Assembly (NCBI RefSeq): GCF_003597395.2 | Contig: NC_133776.1 | Location: 35,106,345-35,170,344, forward strand | Length of the DNA stretch: 64,000 nucleotides | Origin: Chelonoidis abingdonii | Taxonomy: Eukaryota; Chordata; Testudines; Testudinidae | Direction of reading: 5' to 3' | In this document: positions 33,485 through 44,979 of the stretch, piece after piece | How positions within the stretch are numbered: position 1 is the stretch's first letter | Layout: every line of letters starts with the position of its first letter | Made by a program: the position numbers and the translations under genes | The notes under the pieces: model-generated | What the model was told of the DNA's origin: nothing | Seen by the model: the letters and a program-made list of their open reading frames with translations, nothing else | The model's database searches: none

Positions 33485-34044
33485 AGGGCAGTGGGCCAGG
33501 AGCACAGAAACTGTCTCTCTCTGCCTCTAGAGAGGGAAGACCTGGCTGCTTAGGAGCTCACAGGGTAACTGGAGTGGAGCAGGGCTGGAGGGAAGCCAGA
33601 GGAGCCGAGGAGCTCTGGCCTGGAAACCCCTCAGGCTGCAGGCCTTGTTAAAGGCCCAGAAGGGTACTGGGGTTGCTGAGGGCACCCCAGGGGTAGGCCA
33701 AGGCAGCAGATCCAAACCCCCCTTGCCTGTGATGAGTGGCTTACACACTGCAGTCGGCCCCAGGGAACAGGGGCTAGATGGTGACTGGCAGTAGCCTGAT
33801 ATTGAGGTGAGGTGGGGGTAGTGTGTGGGGGTTCCCCTGGGTGAGGAGACCCAGAGCTGTGGGGTACTGCCAGGGGGCAGCCCCTCAAGGGAAAGGGGCT
33901 CTGGGGTCCAGGAGGGACACAGGAGCCAGCGGCAAGCAGGACATCAGCCTGAAGAGGGCGCTCCAGGTCAAAAGAGCTAATTCCCAGGGCAACCGACAGG
34001 AGGCGCCGCAGCAGTGAGTCCTTGCCCCATTACACTTACTTATG
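33485..34044 (+). mobile_element. LTR-like GC-rich repeat, 5'-truncated
   Basis: This block is the inverted relative of 48,590-49,184. Shared landmarks, in order, include 'ctctctgcctctagagag', 'acctgagtggagcagg'-like sequence, 'aggggtaggccaaggcagca', 'gatgagtggct', 'gatggtgactggcagtagc' and an end near 'ccccattaca'. The other copy has a TATA-type box upstream, which is missing here. I take it to be an LTR of a reptile retroelement; the family is uncertain. The open frames inside (85, 73 and 64 codons) are by-products of GC content. Confidence 0.55.
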
Positions 34045-34705
34045 TTCACACTTCAGTATATAATGCAATACAGTACCCAGTGCAATACAATAGAGACCAG
34101 CAAAGAGGCTTGAATGCATTCCCTTGAATCAAGTGGGCACCGCTTCATCCTGGAGTGCATTATTCCCCAGGGGAGGATAGAGGATTCTTGTACTGCTGGC
34201 CTCCTGAAGGGGTAAGTTTTTTAGCTTGCAGTCAGGGTACTGTTGGAAGCCCACAGGCAGAGGCTGCATGTCTATCCCAACCACATCCTCTTCCTTCCAA
34301 TACTGCCCATTTGGCGGCAGGGGCAGCCCTAGATTGTTGTGTGCCTCCAGCAGAGCAAGAGTTACTAGTAGACTTGCTGCCAGAATGGGTCCTCATCCTC
34401 AGTTATGCTGGTGGAAGCTGTTTCAGCTCATAGGTTAAGCAAGTCCATCAGTTTTGAATTTCTGCAAAGGCTTTTAGCCAAACTCAATGATTTTAACACT
34501 TATCAAATGGCTGAAATATTATGCAGCTTTTCCAGCCAAATCTCTGTCCTGCTGAGATCAATAGAAAAACTCCTATTGATGTTCATAGGACCACAATTTA
34601 ACCTGCTGAAGAAAAATACATTATTTCATGGTCAATGTTATCTACTGCCTAAATGCTCTCTTGTTTTCATAGCACTAGTTTCTCATATCTGCTTCTAAGA
34701 ATTGA
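34045..34705. other. No gene seen
   Basis: Unassigned sequence with overlapping open frames of 70-97 codons in two frames and no recognisable domain. Confidence 0.4.
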
Positions 34706-34709
34706 AAAC

Positions 34710-34928
34710 CAAGTCCAAATTTTTCAAACCTGGTTGCCTAAGTTAGGCTCTTAAAGTCATATTTAGGCCCCTAAATTAAAAATGGTAGAATTTTCAAAGT
34801 TGCCAAGGATCTCTCATGCCAGTTCATTTTGAAGATTTGTAGGTGCTCAGCAGATCTAAAATAAGGTTTTTCAGATGCCAGACTAGGGATTTAAGAGCCT
34901 AACTTTGTTTGAACATTTTCACCCATGT
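34710..34928. repeat. Possible MITE with inverted ends
   Basis: The left part, 'tttttcaaacctggttgccta' followed by 'agttaggctcttaaag', and the right part, whose reverse complement reads 'gaaaatgttcaaacaaagtt' then 'aggctcttaaa', are inverted relatives. The interior has 'aggcccctaaatt' type blocks, common in turtle palindromic MITEs. I found no clear target duplication. Confidence 0.5.
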
Positions 34929-35403
34929 TGGCACAACCCCCTTTTATTTGGATGGGAATATCTGAGGGCAGCATTTGGTCCTAAATCAAGATCTGTCCCC
35001 ATTTGGGGACAGTGTAAGAAAGCAGTATTGTACTATATCTAAAGATGGATTTGCTTGATTTATGCCTCCTGCTTAGTGTCTCTCAATATAAGTCTATGCT
35101 GTTGAAAACTGTCACGTTAGTTTGCCCTTTCCCAAAGTCTTTCCATTTATAATCTTGTCTCTTACTTTTGTTCGTGCTAATGAAGTGCTCTCTAACTATT
35201 CTCTATTACAGACACACTCTCTTTATTGCTTCCAATGTTGAGCAATGACTTAGTTCCACTCACACTATGCAGTCCCTCTAAGGTCTCATCTCTATGATCA
35301 AACCAACCAGTACGTATCTGGTTCTTAGCTCTGACTAAAAAGCCAGAGTTTACAAATTTTAAATAGGAAAAAATAGAAATATGGAAGACACTCAGACATG
35401 AAA
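34929..35403. other. No gene seen
   Basis: Unassigned AT-rich sequence up to a Penelope-like fragment. Confidence 0.4.
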
Positions 35404-35722
35404 ACAATGAGGAGTTCTGTGGCACCTTAAAGACTAACAGATTTATGTGGACATAAGCTTTCGTCGGTAAAAAACCCACTTCTTCAGATGCATGGAGTGA
35501 AAATTACAGATGCAAGCATTATTATACTGACACATGAAGGGAAGGGACTTACCTCACAAGTGGCTGGCTCACTACGAAAGCAACTTTTCCTCTCCTGGAA
35601 TTGACACCTTCTTGTTGATTATTGGGAGTGAACTATATCCACCCTGGTTGAATTGGCCCTGTCAATACTGGTTCTGCATTTGTGAGATAACTCCCTTCCC
35701 TTCATGTGTCAGCATAATAGTA
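35404..35722. mobile_element. Penelope-like terminal fragment with inverted repeat
   Basis: The left half reads 'gtggcaccttaaagactaac', then 'ataagctttcgtcggtaaaaaaccc' and 'cttcttcagatgcat', a typical PLE tail in turtles. At 35,529-35,563 the run 'gacacatgaagggaaggg' continues with 'acttacctcacaag'. Its reverse complement lies at about 35,677-35,712 ('ctcccttcccttcatgtgtc'). This gives a stem of about 35 bases around a loop of about 115 bases. Inverted terminal tails are known in PLEs. No RT is attached. Confidence 0.7.
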
Positions 35723-36571
35723 GGAAAAGGGTTGAAGAATACAGTGGCACTACCCCCTCATCTCCTCCTTGATCTTTTGGCTCCCCACCTCCTTCGAATG
35801 ACTCCTCCTCCTCCTCACTGGGGGGGAACATTTTTGTCCATGACCCTTTGATGAAGAATGAGTTGGGGGACGGGGGGTGTGGATTGCAGAAACTTTACCC
35901 TTCAGCACCTCTCTTTAGAAGTTGTGATTCTTCTTTTCTTTGGGCTTTCTGCCAAGAAAATAGTAATTAGCAACAAAGATGTTAAAAAGAGCAAATGGGG
36001 GAAAAAAAGAACTAGATGGCTCTGCAGATCTAGAGTTACACTTCATGTAAGCTAAATTAGATAAGGCCTTTTCAGCTTAGTTACAGAGACAAAGGAAAAT
36101 TACTTTCTAGAGACTTAAGCAATCTCTCCCCATTCCCATCCCTAATACACCTATCAGTATCACACAGTCCAGTAGCAAAAATTTCCTCATTCAACCTTGT
36201 AAACTGACCTTGATGCAGGGCAGCTACTCCTTCACTTTCCAAACCATCCACCCCTCCCCTCCCCCCCAGTTAGCTCCACTCACAACAAGGCTTGGGGACC
36301 CGTTGCACTCTCGAACAGACAACCCAGTGTAGAGACGATGTCTAATGATCTTTCATATGCTTAACCACTTTGTTCAGAGCCTGCACTCCACAAGATTTAA
36401 GAGTCTGCTTGGAACCCAGTTTATATAGCCCTCAAATTTAAATCCTCTCTTTAATCAATTTCTCCCCCAAGCAATGTTTTCTTTGCTAAAAGATATGACT
36501 TATGTGCAGGCTCCCAAACCCAGTTATGAATACCCAAACATTTTGTGGTTTCATATGCTGTTAGAGAATTG
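35723..36571. other. No gene seen
   Basis: Unassigned sequence with short frames only. Confidence 0.4.
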
Positions 36572-36579
36572 ATATGGAT

Positions 36580-37196
36580 CACTGGTTCTCAAATCTTTCT
36601 AGACTACTAAACCCCTTTCCAGAGTCTGCTTTGTCTTGAATACCCGCAAGTTTCACCTCACCTAAAAACTACTTGCTTACTAAATCAGACATAAAAAATA
36701 CAAATGTCACAGCATGCTACTACTGAAAAATTGCTTATTTTCTTTTTACCATATGATTATAAAATAAATCAACTGGAATATAAATACTGTACTGACATTT
36801 CAGTGTATAGTATATACAGCAGTTTAAACAAGTCATTGTCATATAAAGTTTTAGTTTGTACTGACTTAGGGTGACCAGACATCCCGATCTTTGGGTGGTT
36901 GTCCCGCATCCCAACCAATCAATTTTTTTTCCCTCTCTCTGCCAGCAGCACTCTGCTTTTTTTTTTTTTTTTGCTCTTCCCCCTGCCACCCCTCGCCAAT
37001 GTGTCCCGATATTTTCTTCATCTCATCTGGTCAGCCTATACTGACTTCGCTAGTGCTTTTTTATGTAGACTGTTGGCAAATATCATGTATCATGTAGACC
37101 CTGGAAGGCCTCATGTATCCCCTGATGAGCTCATGTATCCCCTGGAAGGCCTCTGCTTATCCCCAGGATACATGTACCCCTGGCTGAGAACTATGG
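36580..37196. mobile_element. Non-autonomous hAT (Charlie-like) element with a nested hAT
   Basis: It starts 'cactggttctcaaatctttc' and ends 'gctgagaactatgg', which are inverted-repeat relatives. The flanks are ATATGGAT (36,572-36,579) and ATATAGAT (37,197-37,204), seven of eight bases identical, as for an aged 8 bp TSD. The interior includes 'gtttcacctcacctaaaaac' and 'tgtaccccctgg'-like blocks that I recall from a common turtle hAT. It is split by a second hAT at 36,867-37,038. No transposase is seen. Confidence 0.8.
36867..37038. mobile_element. hAT-type MITE nested inside another hAT, 172 bp
   Basis: The ends 'tagggtgaccagac' and, reverse-complemented, 'taggctgaccagatg' form the inverted repeat. 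A perfect 8 bp TSD, TACTGACT, lies at 36,859-36,866 and 37,039-37,046. Removing the element and one duplicate joins 'gtttgtactgact' to 'tcgctagtgc', restoring the host element. The interior holds a T-rich run near 36,958-36,972. Same family as 39,664-39,785. Confidence 0.92.
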
Positions 37197-37204
37197 ATAT
37201 AGAT

Positions 37205-38020
37205 TACTGATCTACAATATGCAACAGTTCCTGGTTCTGCTGTCAGAACAGCAGAACTCCCAGTGAAGTTATGGGAGCTCTATCTGAGTAAGGACCACAG
37301 AGTCAGGCAGGCCCGCTGACTTGAAATATTTTTTTCCAACCTAAAGCACCAAAATAACTTATAGTCTTGTGCAGATGCACTCCTTACTTCACAAATGCTG
37401 GTGAAAGTTGCTGTACTGACAGAGCAGGGCAAGATTCTTCACACAAAGTTTTTTTGTTTGTTTGTTTGTTTGTTTTTGGCGGGATGGGTGGAGGGGTTGG
37501 GGGGGTTTGCTGAAAAATGCAGATGCAAGTCAACCAAAACATATTGCAAATTTGCCTAATCATTTTGGCCCACCCCCAACCCAAAATTGTAAAAGTTGAA
37601 ACAAAACATTTTGACTGATTTGAAATAACTCATTCAAATTTCACTTCAGTTTTATTAAATTTTAAGCAGGCAAAAACTCAACACTTTGGGTTAAACATGA
37701 TATTTTGTTTGACTCATTGAATTTTTGTAGATTTTTGGTTAGGTCACTGAACTGAAAAAATTGGCTGTTCATGTGGCTATACTTGAGAGCATCCTATTTA
37801 TCACATAAAATTTGCTGAATAGGCAATCTCCATACCCATTCACCCACAAGTCTTTCAGTGGAGACTTCCAGCGAATGCCAAATTAAGAAACTACAAGATC
37901 TGTGTAGGAGGGGAGGGAGCAAGAGGGGACTATTTATCTTTCTTGTCTCTGATGCAAAGCACGGCCCACATGAGATCAGCACTCAATATGGGTTTGGGCG
38001 TAGATGCTGTAACTGTTCAT
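37205..38020. other. No gene seen; (GTTT)n microsatellite
   Basis: A (GTTT)n array of about seven units lies at 37,448-37,477. The stretch 37,560-37,750, rich in 'aaaacattttga' and 'gaaacaaaac' motifs, is probably a diverged dispersed repeat like that at 1330-1460. Confidence 0.5.
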
Positions 38021-38026
38021 TGGGCC

Positions 38027-38107
38027 TGATTCACCACTGTGTTACTCCAAACCAGTGTAAAATTGGAGTGAGTCTGAAGTAATGCAGAGCCCTGATCTAG
38101 CACTAGC
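38027..38107. repeat. Old palindromic dispersed repeat
   Basis: The sequence 'gggcctgattcaccactgtg' followed by 'ttactccaaaccagtgtaaaattgg' and ending 'gccctgatct' is a further diverged copy of the palindromic repeat described at 4790-4882. Confidence 0.5.
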
Positions 38108-38137
38108 AGTTTTTCTTTGACAGTAACAATGGAGGAG

Positions 38138-38345
38138 CTCCATTGCACTAGGCACTAGAGAAATGCAGAGTGAGAGACCGTCTCTTTTCTAAAGGGCGTG
38201 CCTTCTAAATAGAAGAGAGAGAGGGCAGGGAAACAAGGGCACAAAGGTAAAATGACATCCCCAAGGTCACAAATCAGTGGCAGAGTAAGATACAGAACCC
38301 AGGTCTCTTAAGTCCCACTTAGTGCCCTACCTATTGGGCCATGAT
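38138..38345 (-). repeat. MIR-like SINE, minus strand
   Basis: The plus strand reads 'aaaatgacatccccaaggtcacaaatcagtggcagagtaagatacagaacccaggtctc', then 'cccta..attgggccatg'. This is the reversed form of the tRNA-derived MIR-type SINE ('aagtgacttgcccaaggtcacacagc..ggcagag..gaacccaggtct'). Confidence 0.65.
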
Positions 38346-39655
38346 TCCTCTATCAGCTTTTCCACAAGTGCTTCATCAGATCTTTTTGTTTTTTAAATAT
38401 TTTCATTCATTCTCTCTATTGACTAAATCTGGATTTATGCCAGTGTAAATTAACAGAATTTTCCTTCTTCTCCCAGCCTTTCTTTAAACATCACTGAAGC
38501 CATAGGTTGCAGTGCAGGCAAGTGAGATGTTTCAGTGACAGAGGCGGGTCATCCGTCAGTGATTTGTCTTTTAAAATAAATTAACAGGAGAAAAATCTGC
38601 TAAGATAGAACTTTATGTAAAAACACCCCTCCCCCACCGTCCTGTTGTGCTGTAGTGGCAGGCAAGGGAGGAAAGCATTTTAAGTGATTTCATTAGGGTT
38701 ATATTGCAGTATAGTACATACTGTAAAATCCTAAAGGACCAGAAGCCGAGGAACTGCTAACACACACTGCTTATTGTGGCTTCTTTATTCAACTGAAAGT
38801 TGTTTTAAAACAAGAGTCAGTCATCAGTCTATGCCCCAGTCATGTGAAACTGGAGTTTTGCACCTGACATAGCTTACCCAATCATTTGTAAAAATAGTTT
38901 AGAGATCTTGAAATTTCCAAAGATCCTCTTGTTTACCAAAAACAAAGGGCCAGAACTTCAGCTGATGTGAATCTGTAACTCTGGTCCAAAATATGCATCT
39001 CAATGCAATATTACAGCTTTCCCTCTTGATTTGATCTAGACTAATAGCTTCAACTTCATTGTGATGCTATTTTCTGGATTCCCATATACATGACTAGTCT
39101 GTATTCAAGTCATCTGGCTAAGCAACATCACACAAAGTCAGAATGAAAGGCAAAAGTGAGAGAAGTAGATAAAGTCCGTTAGCTGGTAAGTTATTTTCCT
39201 TTTTTATCATTTGATACTAGTACCCACTTACATTTCTGGCCAGTTTGTCTCTCTCTTGGTATAATGGTGCTTTCAATTAGCAGAGATGGAAAGTAGGGTA
39301 TGAAATAAAATGCTATTTCAAATAGAAAACTCAATCAGCAGGAAGACAGCTGCATGTGCCCCTTTCTGTCCAACCTTTGGAATAGTACCATTGGCAATGC
39401 ATAAAGGAGACAAGCTCCCAAATATAAAAATATATCAGGAATTCAATGAGCAGGGCAATTTAGATGCAAGTTCAGAACAAATCTGTGGTCAATAATCACC
39501 AGAAACTCAGGGAACTGAACCAATATTACCTAGCATTTAATTATTAAGGACCAGATCCTGAGCCCAATTTGCACAGCTGGTTGGGATACACTAACCCCAA
39601 CTGGCCATGTAAACTGGCTGAGTTAAGAGTCAGCCAGCCTACTGCTTGCGATAGG
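38346..39655. other. No gene seen
   Basis: Unassigned AT-rich sequence. The patch 'ggaccagatcctgagcccaa' (39,548-39,567) may be another old palindromic repeat remnant. Confidence 0.35.
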
Positions 39656-39663
39656 AATGGAGG

Positions 39664-39785
39664 TAGGATGACAAGATAGCAACTCTGAAAATGGGACATG
39701 GGGTGTGGGGTAATAGGCACCTATATAAGAAAAAGTCCTCAAAAATGGGACTGTCCTTATAAAAATGGGACATCTGATCACCCTA
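39664..39785. mobile_element. hAT-type MITE, 122 bp
   Basis: The ends 'taggatgacaagat' and, reverse-complemented, 'tagggtgatcagatg' are inverted repeats of the same family as 36,867-37,038. The flanks are AATGGAGG (39,656-39,663) and GATGGAGG (39,786-39,793), matching at seven of eight positions. The 'gggac..aaaatgggacatc' interior is characteristic. Confidence 0.8.
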
Positions 39786-39793
39786 GATGGAGG

Positions 39794-41017
39794 AAGCATC
39801 ACCTACTCTATGGGATAAAAGCAAGATAACTTCCCACACATTTTCTGCCCCAGCTAGAGGTAAAGGGGTGACTATTGCTCTAGAGATGAACAAAACTGAG
39901 CCTCTCCAGCATGGAGCTGTGGGGACAGAAATGGGCTGGGCCAGGTTCCCAAGAAACACTAGTTCATTGTGAAGGCTTTGGGATTCATGGCGGGTGGTGG
40001 GTCAATGGGCTTGTCTAAAAAAGTGTAAGATGACCAATTGTTACCAACAGAACAGGTGGATGTGCCCTCCCCCTATATAAACAAACACTATTTGATGTAA
40101 TAAAATAAAAAATAATCTACATATACAAAGTCCTCATGGTAGCCTCTTAAATGTACAAATGTTTCCACTGTATATAACACAATGTGCGGTACTTCTACCT
40201 CTCCTTTCCTATGAAACATGCCTGTGTGCCCCCTCGCGTAGGCTACCCTTGCCCACCTGTAGGCACCTGCATTCCAAGGCATTTAGCACCTTCTCAGCCT
40301 CCCTGTACTCAGGTGGGACATACACAAATTAATCCTAAAGCTCTGTGTTATATTCTGTAATTACACCAGAGCAACAGCACCATTGGCCTATATCTAGTCT
40401 AATGGTTAAGGCATAGGACTGGAGCCGGGACATTGTTTTTCTATGACTGACTTCTCCACTGGCTTATGGTATGAATTTGAACAAAGTTTTCAACCTTGGG
40501 TGCCTAACTCTACACAGGGGTGTCTAAGTGAAGCCAATTGAAAGCAGTGGATCCTCCACAACTATGAAAAAAATCAGGTCATTTATTATTTATTTCCAGC
40601 ATCACCCACCCCTTGCTAGATGCTTTCCACATACAGAAAATGACTCTGCAAAGCTTACAATTGTTAGTATATAGGCTTGTTTGTCAGCCTGAAATAAAAT
40701 TTTGGGTTTGACTGTTTGAGTCTCATATCTTATACTAATGTGTGTGAACAAAGACACTTTGTATGTGTTGCTTCTGCCTGCCCAGATGGATTTGTTAGTA
40801 TAAAGGGAAGAGATAAGAGATAGAGCAGTTAAAGTGTTACAGGAGTGTAATATATGAGCATACACTGAAAGGCTGCCTCATCTCCTATCTCAAGGCAAGG
40901 TCAAGCAACCAGTCGGGAGAGGCAAGGGGGAACTGGGGGAAAAGATAAAAACACTAAAAGGCACCTGACCATAGCACAACTTCATTCCTTACCCCTCCCA
41001 TAGGGTACAAAAGAGGT
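39794..41017. other. No gene seen; possible MIR remnant
   Basis: At 40,395-40,500 a 'tctaatggttaaggcatagg' start followed by 'actggagccgggac' and 'gtatgaatttgaacaaag' looks like the 5' half of a MIR SINE. At 40,007-40,035 'gggcttgtctaaaaaagtgt' resembles one end of the Harbinger-like MITE at 9246. Otherwise unassigned. Confidence 0.4.
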
Positions 41018-41022
41018 GAGAT

Positions 41023-41950
41023 TGTCATAGTATTTTATTTCCAATCTGAATCTTAGAGTCCAAAAAATGAGGTACTAGCATGAATTCCTCTAAGCTTAAT
41101 TACCAGCTTAGGTCTGATACGCTGCCACCAATCAGGACTTTGAGTGCCTGATAAACTCTGGTCTCCCCAAAACTCTCCTGGGGACCCCAAAACCAGACCT
41201 CTGGATCTTAATACAAGGAAAGTAAACTCTTTCCCTCACTAGTTCCTCTCCTAGTTACCTGGGTTACCCTGGAAGATCACTGGGATTCAACTCTTGAATC
41301 TTAAAAAGAGGCTTTCCACCTCCACCTCCCCTCTTCCTACCCAGAGCAATACAGATTCAAGCTCCGTGAATCTAAACAAAGGATTCCCCCGTTTCCCCTC
41401 CTTCTTTCTCCCTGTCTCCCACCACTTCCCTGGTGAGTAAGACTCAATACCTCAGCCTTAACCAGAGGGAAAAAAATCAATTAGGTATTTAAAAGAAAGT
41501 TTTAATAACAAGAAGAAAATAAGAATCTCTGTAAATACATGATGTATATTACAGGGTCTTTCAGCTTATAGACAATGGAGAAAAAGCCTCCTCCAGCAGA
41601 AATCACAATTTAAAATATTTCAGCCAAATACACATTAAAACTCTACCACCCAGATACACAGTTGCAAATACAGAAACAATCAAAAGACTATAACCGCCTT
41701 TCTATTCAATACTCACTATTCTGAATATATAAGAGACTGTAGCAGGGAGATTGGCAAGAAACCTGGTTGCATATCTAGTCCCTTTCAGGACTCAGAGAGA
41801 ACAAAGCAAAACCCAAAAAACACAAACAAAGGCTTCCCTCCACCGAGATTTGAAAGTATCCTGTTTCCTGATTGGTCCTCTGGTCAGGTGTTGTTTGTTA
41901 ACCCTTTCCAGGTGAAAGAGACATTAACCCTTAGCTATCTGTTTATGACA
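41023..41950 (-). mobile_element. Solo LTR, 928 bp, with perfect 5 bp TSD
   Basis: On the minus strand it starts 'tgtcataaacagatagctaa' and ends 'ggaaataaaatactatgaca', so both edges carry the TGTCAT/ATGACA inverted hexamer and TG..CA termini. The flanks are a perfect GAGAT (41,018-41,022 and 41,951-41,955). An AATAAA on the minus strand lies close to the 3' edge (41,039-41,034). A 5 bp TSD with TG..CA edges fits a retroviral or Gypsy-type LTR. No internal genes or second LTR adjoin it, so it is a solo LTR, presumably left by recombination between two LTRs. Confidence 0.88.
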
Positions 41951-42024
41951 GAGATGAAGACCCCAAATCCACGATTCCCCAAAATGGAACATGATCATAA
42001 GGTGTAGGACTGTGGGTGTGCATT

Positions 42025-42341
42025 TCAGGTATAATTATGCCTGTTAGGGGGTGGTTGTGGGGGAGACACTGGGAAGCAAGGCTCTGTGGCATCAGAATTA
42101 TGGTATACATTCTTGCTGGAAACTAATCCCAACAAACATAGCATTGCCTGCACTTCAGACTTCTGTTTTCTGTCTGCATAACAAGAACCAAGTGAGAGGG
42201 ATGAATGGAAAGGCCTCTGAGAACAATCTAAATACAGATTGGATGCGTACATTTAAACACTTATGTTTAAAAATTGCAGGCTTAATCTTTCTGATGCCTT
42301 GCTACAAGCTTTTTTTTGAACAGTACAAGAGGCATGAGTGA
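42025..42341. other. No gene seen
   Basis: The overlapping open frames here (75 codons minus, 96 codons plus) show no recognisable domain or signal. Treated as chance. Confidence 0.35.
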
Positions 42342-42419
42342 GAGGCAGATAATGTGTGAACTGAGTCACTTTGGAATATCTGCTCTCTACTGCACATTTG
42401 AAGTTCAATAACAGTATTT

Positions 42420-42940
42420 CACAGATTCCAAGGCCAGAAGGGACCTCCTGTGATCATTTAGTCTGACTGCCCCTGCCTTCCCCCTAGAACATAGTCTATA
42501 GAACAGGGGTCCCCAACGCAATGTCCGCCGGGGCATCTATATGTGCCTGCGTTCCGACCCAGCAGACAAGCATCCACTGAAATGCTGCCGAAAAGCGGCA
42601 TCATCAAGAGGATTCGCCACCAAAATGCCACTGATTTTTGGCAGGATTTCGGCATGATGCCTCTTGACATTGCCACTTCTTGGCAGCATTTCGGTGGGTG
42701 CTTGTCCGTGGGCCAAGGCCACCCAGAAGAGGTTGGGGACCACTGCCATAGAACTTCCTCAAAATATTTCCTACAGCGTATCTTAGAAAAACATTCAATC
42801 TTGACTTAAATTGTCAGGGATGGAAAATCCACTAAAACCCTTGGTAAATTGTTCCATGGTTAATTACTCCCCCTATTGAAAATGTATACCTTATTTCCAG
42901 CCTGGATTCATCTAGCTTCAACTTGCAGCAAACTGTGCTG
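42420..42940 (-). mobile_element. CR1 LINE 3' end, split by a hAT MITE
   Basis: The plus strand begins 'cacagattccaaggccagaa' then 'gggacctcctgtgatcattt', the reversed CR1 3' end. After the MITE it continues 'catagaacttcctcaaaat' and 'aaacattcaatcttgacttaaattgtcag..ggaaaatccac', the C-terminal coding region. Removing 42,504-42,745 plus one target copy gives a continuous CR1 sequence. Confidence 0.85.
42504..42745. mobile_element. hAT-type palindromic MITE nested in CR1, 242 bp
   Basis: It starts 'caggggtccccaacgcaatg' and ends 'ggttggggaccactg', an inverted repeat. The flanks are CTATAGAA (42,496-42,503) and CCATAGAA (42,746-42,753). The interior is palindromic, with 'gaaatgctgccgaaaagcgg' mirrored later by 'ttggcagcatttcggtgggt', which explains open frames of 64-88 codons on both strands. 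Confidence 0.88.
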
Positions 42941-42959
42941 TATGAACTCAGTTAGAGAA

Positions 42960-44680
42960 GTTGATGCATCTAAAGATGAGAACTTGGGTTTTAATATCCA
43001 GTAAAAAAAGAGAGACTTTAAACAGTTGAGGAAGAGCCTTCTTGAAATGGAGGGAAATATGTAATCTTTGAGTTGACCTTATGGAGCTGTACCCAAGTCC
43101 TCCTACAGTTGACAGAAGTAGATATAAAATGTGTTGCCTTTTGGCCTAATGCAAGGAATGTACAGGTAATTATTCTTGTTAGAAATTGTATTATGTCATT
43201 CAATAAAATTTGATATTAAAATGCCAGAGTAGTGATTTAATATTAAAGGTGTCAAGCATTATATTACTTGTTGCACTCTGGCAAAAATTAAACTCCCTCT
43301 GGACTTGTTGCTTTACAAGGAAATATCTAAAGCTGACACAGAAAGTCCCAAACAAACTAATTTCCAAGTAATAGTGAGAAGAAACATGAGTCATACTGAA
43401 AACTGAAAACCAAGTAGTATAATCTGAGAATTATTGGATGAGCTGATTAGCTAAGACAGTTTACCTGTGTTAAAAAAAAATAAAACTAAGAAAGATTCTT
43501 GCCTGGCATCACTCCACTGGCTTCAGAATAGTTACAACAGGGCCTAATTTAGCCCATTCTAATTTTTATTTTTAAAAAACAGAACAAAACAATTTGAGAC
43601 ATTATGAAAAAATTGTTTTCCTTATGATGCGGCTTTGGGCCGTAAATCAGATAATACTGAAATGAAATCAATAGTTCAGTCCTGACCCATGATTTTCACC
43701 ACTTCACTTGAGAAACTGATCTAATAAATAAATAAATAGCAGGTACAGAAAGATTAACGCTCCATGCTACATTATTGGAGAAGAAACATGGAGATAAGTT
43801 TAATAAAAATATAGTCACTCATCCTTAAACCATGGCCTGATTCCCACCTGAGGAGTTTACATGCATCGTTCTCTAGTGAGAGACACCAAGGACGTCCTTA
43901 TGGTTCCCTCTGTTTGCAAAGTCTTTCCAAGCAAAGAGTGCAAGTCTGAGTGTACCCCTTACAAGACTGCCTGTCAAATACCTTAAAAATACCCTGCTCT
44001 TGTAGCATCAAAAGCTGCCTTATGTGCTTGGGAAAATTACCTCCCTAGCAGGCCTCTGTTTGCTGCCAGAGAGTCTACAGTCTAAATTCATGCAAAAATC
44101 CAGTGGGTGACAGACATTTTTGAAGTGGTGGTGAGGGTGCCATACTCACATGAATTATTCCCCTTGGATAACCAGAGATCTGGTCACACCACTAAAAGTT
44201 AATGCTAAAACCCTTTGTCCTACTCAGTTTTCTTTATGGGACAGAATTTAATAATGTACCTTTACAGTGCACTTTTCAACCTGAATATTTCAGTCTGTTA
44301 ACTCATACAGGATAAAGAAATAAAATTGCTGGGAAATATGTTATGATCTTACCATGCATTGCATAAAGAATGAAAGTTATTAGCTTTTACAGAGGTCTAG
44401 CTGCCTTCTCCGAATTAGCAGCTTCATCATCTTCCCTTCCTCTGGCAACTGTTGTTAAACTTCTATTTTAAGAAGCATTCACAGTTGTTGCTCCACTTAT
44501 TGAAAGAGCCTCATAACTGCACTTCAGCATTTTGGATACTTGTAAAAGTCCCTCTAAGCCACCTCCATTCTAAATAAATATAGATGACCCATGGCTTGGC
44601 CACCCTTTGCAAATATGTTCAACTCCTCTTGTTTTGATTGCATTAGGCTGTGGCTTCTGCCTCTCCTTACCTAGCAAGTC
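42960..44680. other. No gene seen
   Basis: Unassigned AT-rich sequence with a short (AATA)n run near 43,722-43,736. Confidence 0.4.
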
Positions 44681-44689
44681 TATTTTCTA

Positions 44690-44830
44690 GAAAGGTGACC
44701 AGAACTGCACACACAAGTCCACTAACATTTTCTGCGATATATCCCTCATACAATTTTTTTCAACGTGCAGTTTGATTATTTCGTTTAAGCATTCTGGAAT
44801 ACAGTTAGCTTCTTTGATTCTCAGTGAGGG
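44690..44830 (-). mobile_element. Possible CR1/L3-type LINE remnant
   Basis: The plus strand 'gaaaggtgaccagaactgca' followed by 'cacacaagtcc' and, further on, 'gcattctggaatacagttagcttctttga' resembles the reversed C-terminal coding region of old CR1/L3-type LINEs ('ggtgaccagaactgcacacagtattcc..'). It is strongly diverged. Confidence 0.45.
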
Positions 44831-44979
44831 CTGTAGCAGTAATATAGATACAGTGTCTGTCTATGGAAAGGAACGAGATTTTCATCTCAGCAACTGACTG
44901 GGAGCATTCTAGCTAGAATGCAATAGTACAGAGATGGACCTACAATTTACAGTAAAGATAAGTCATGAATGTTACTACT

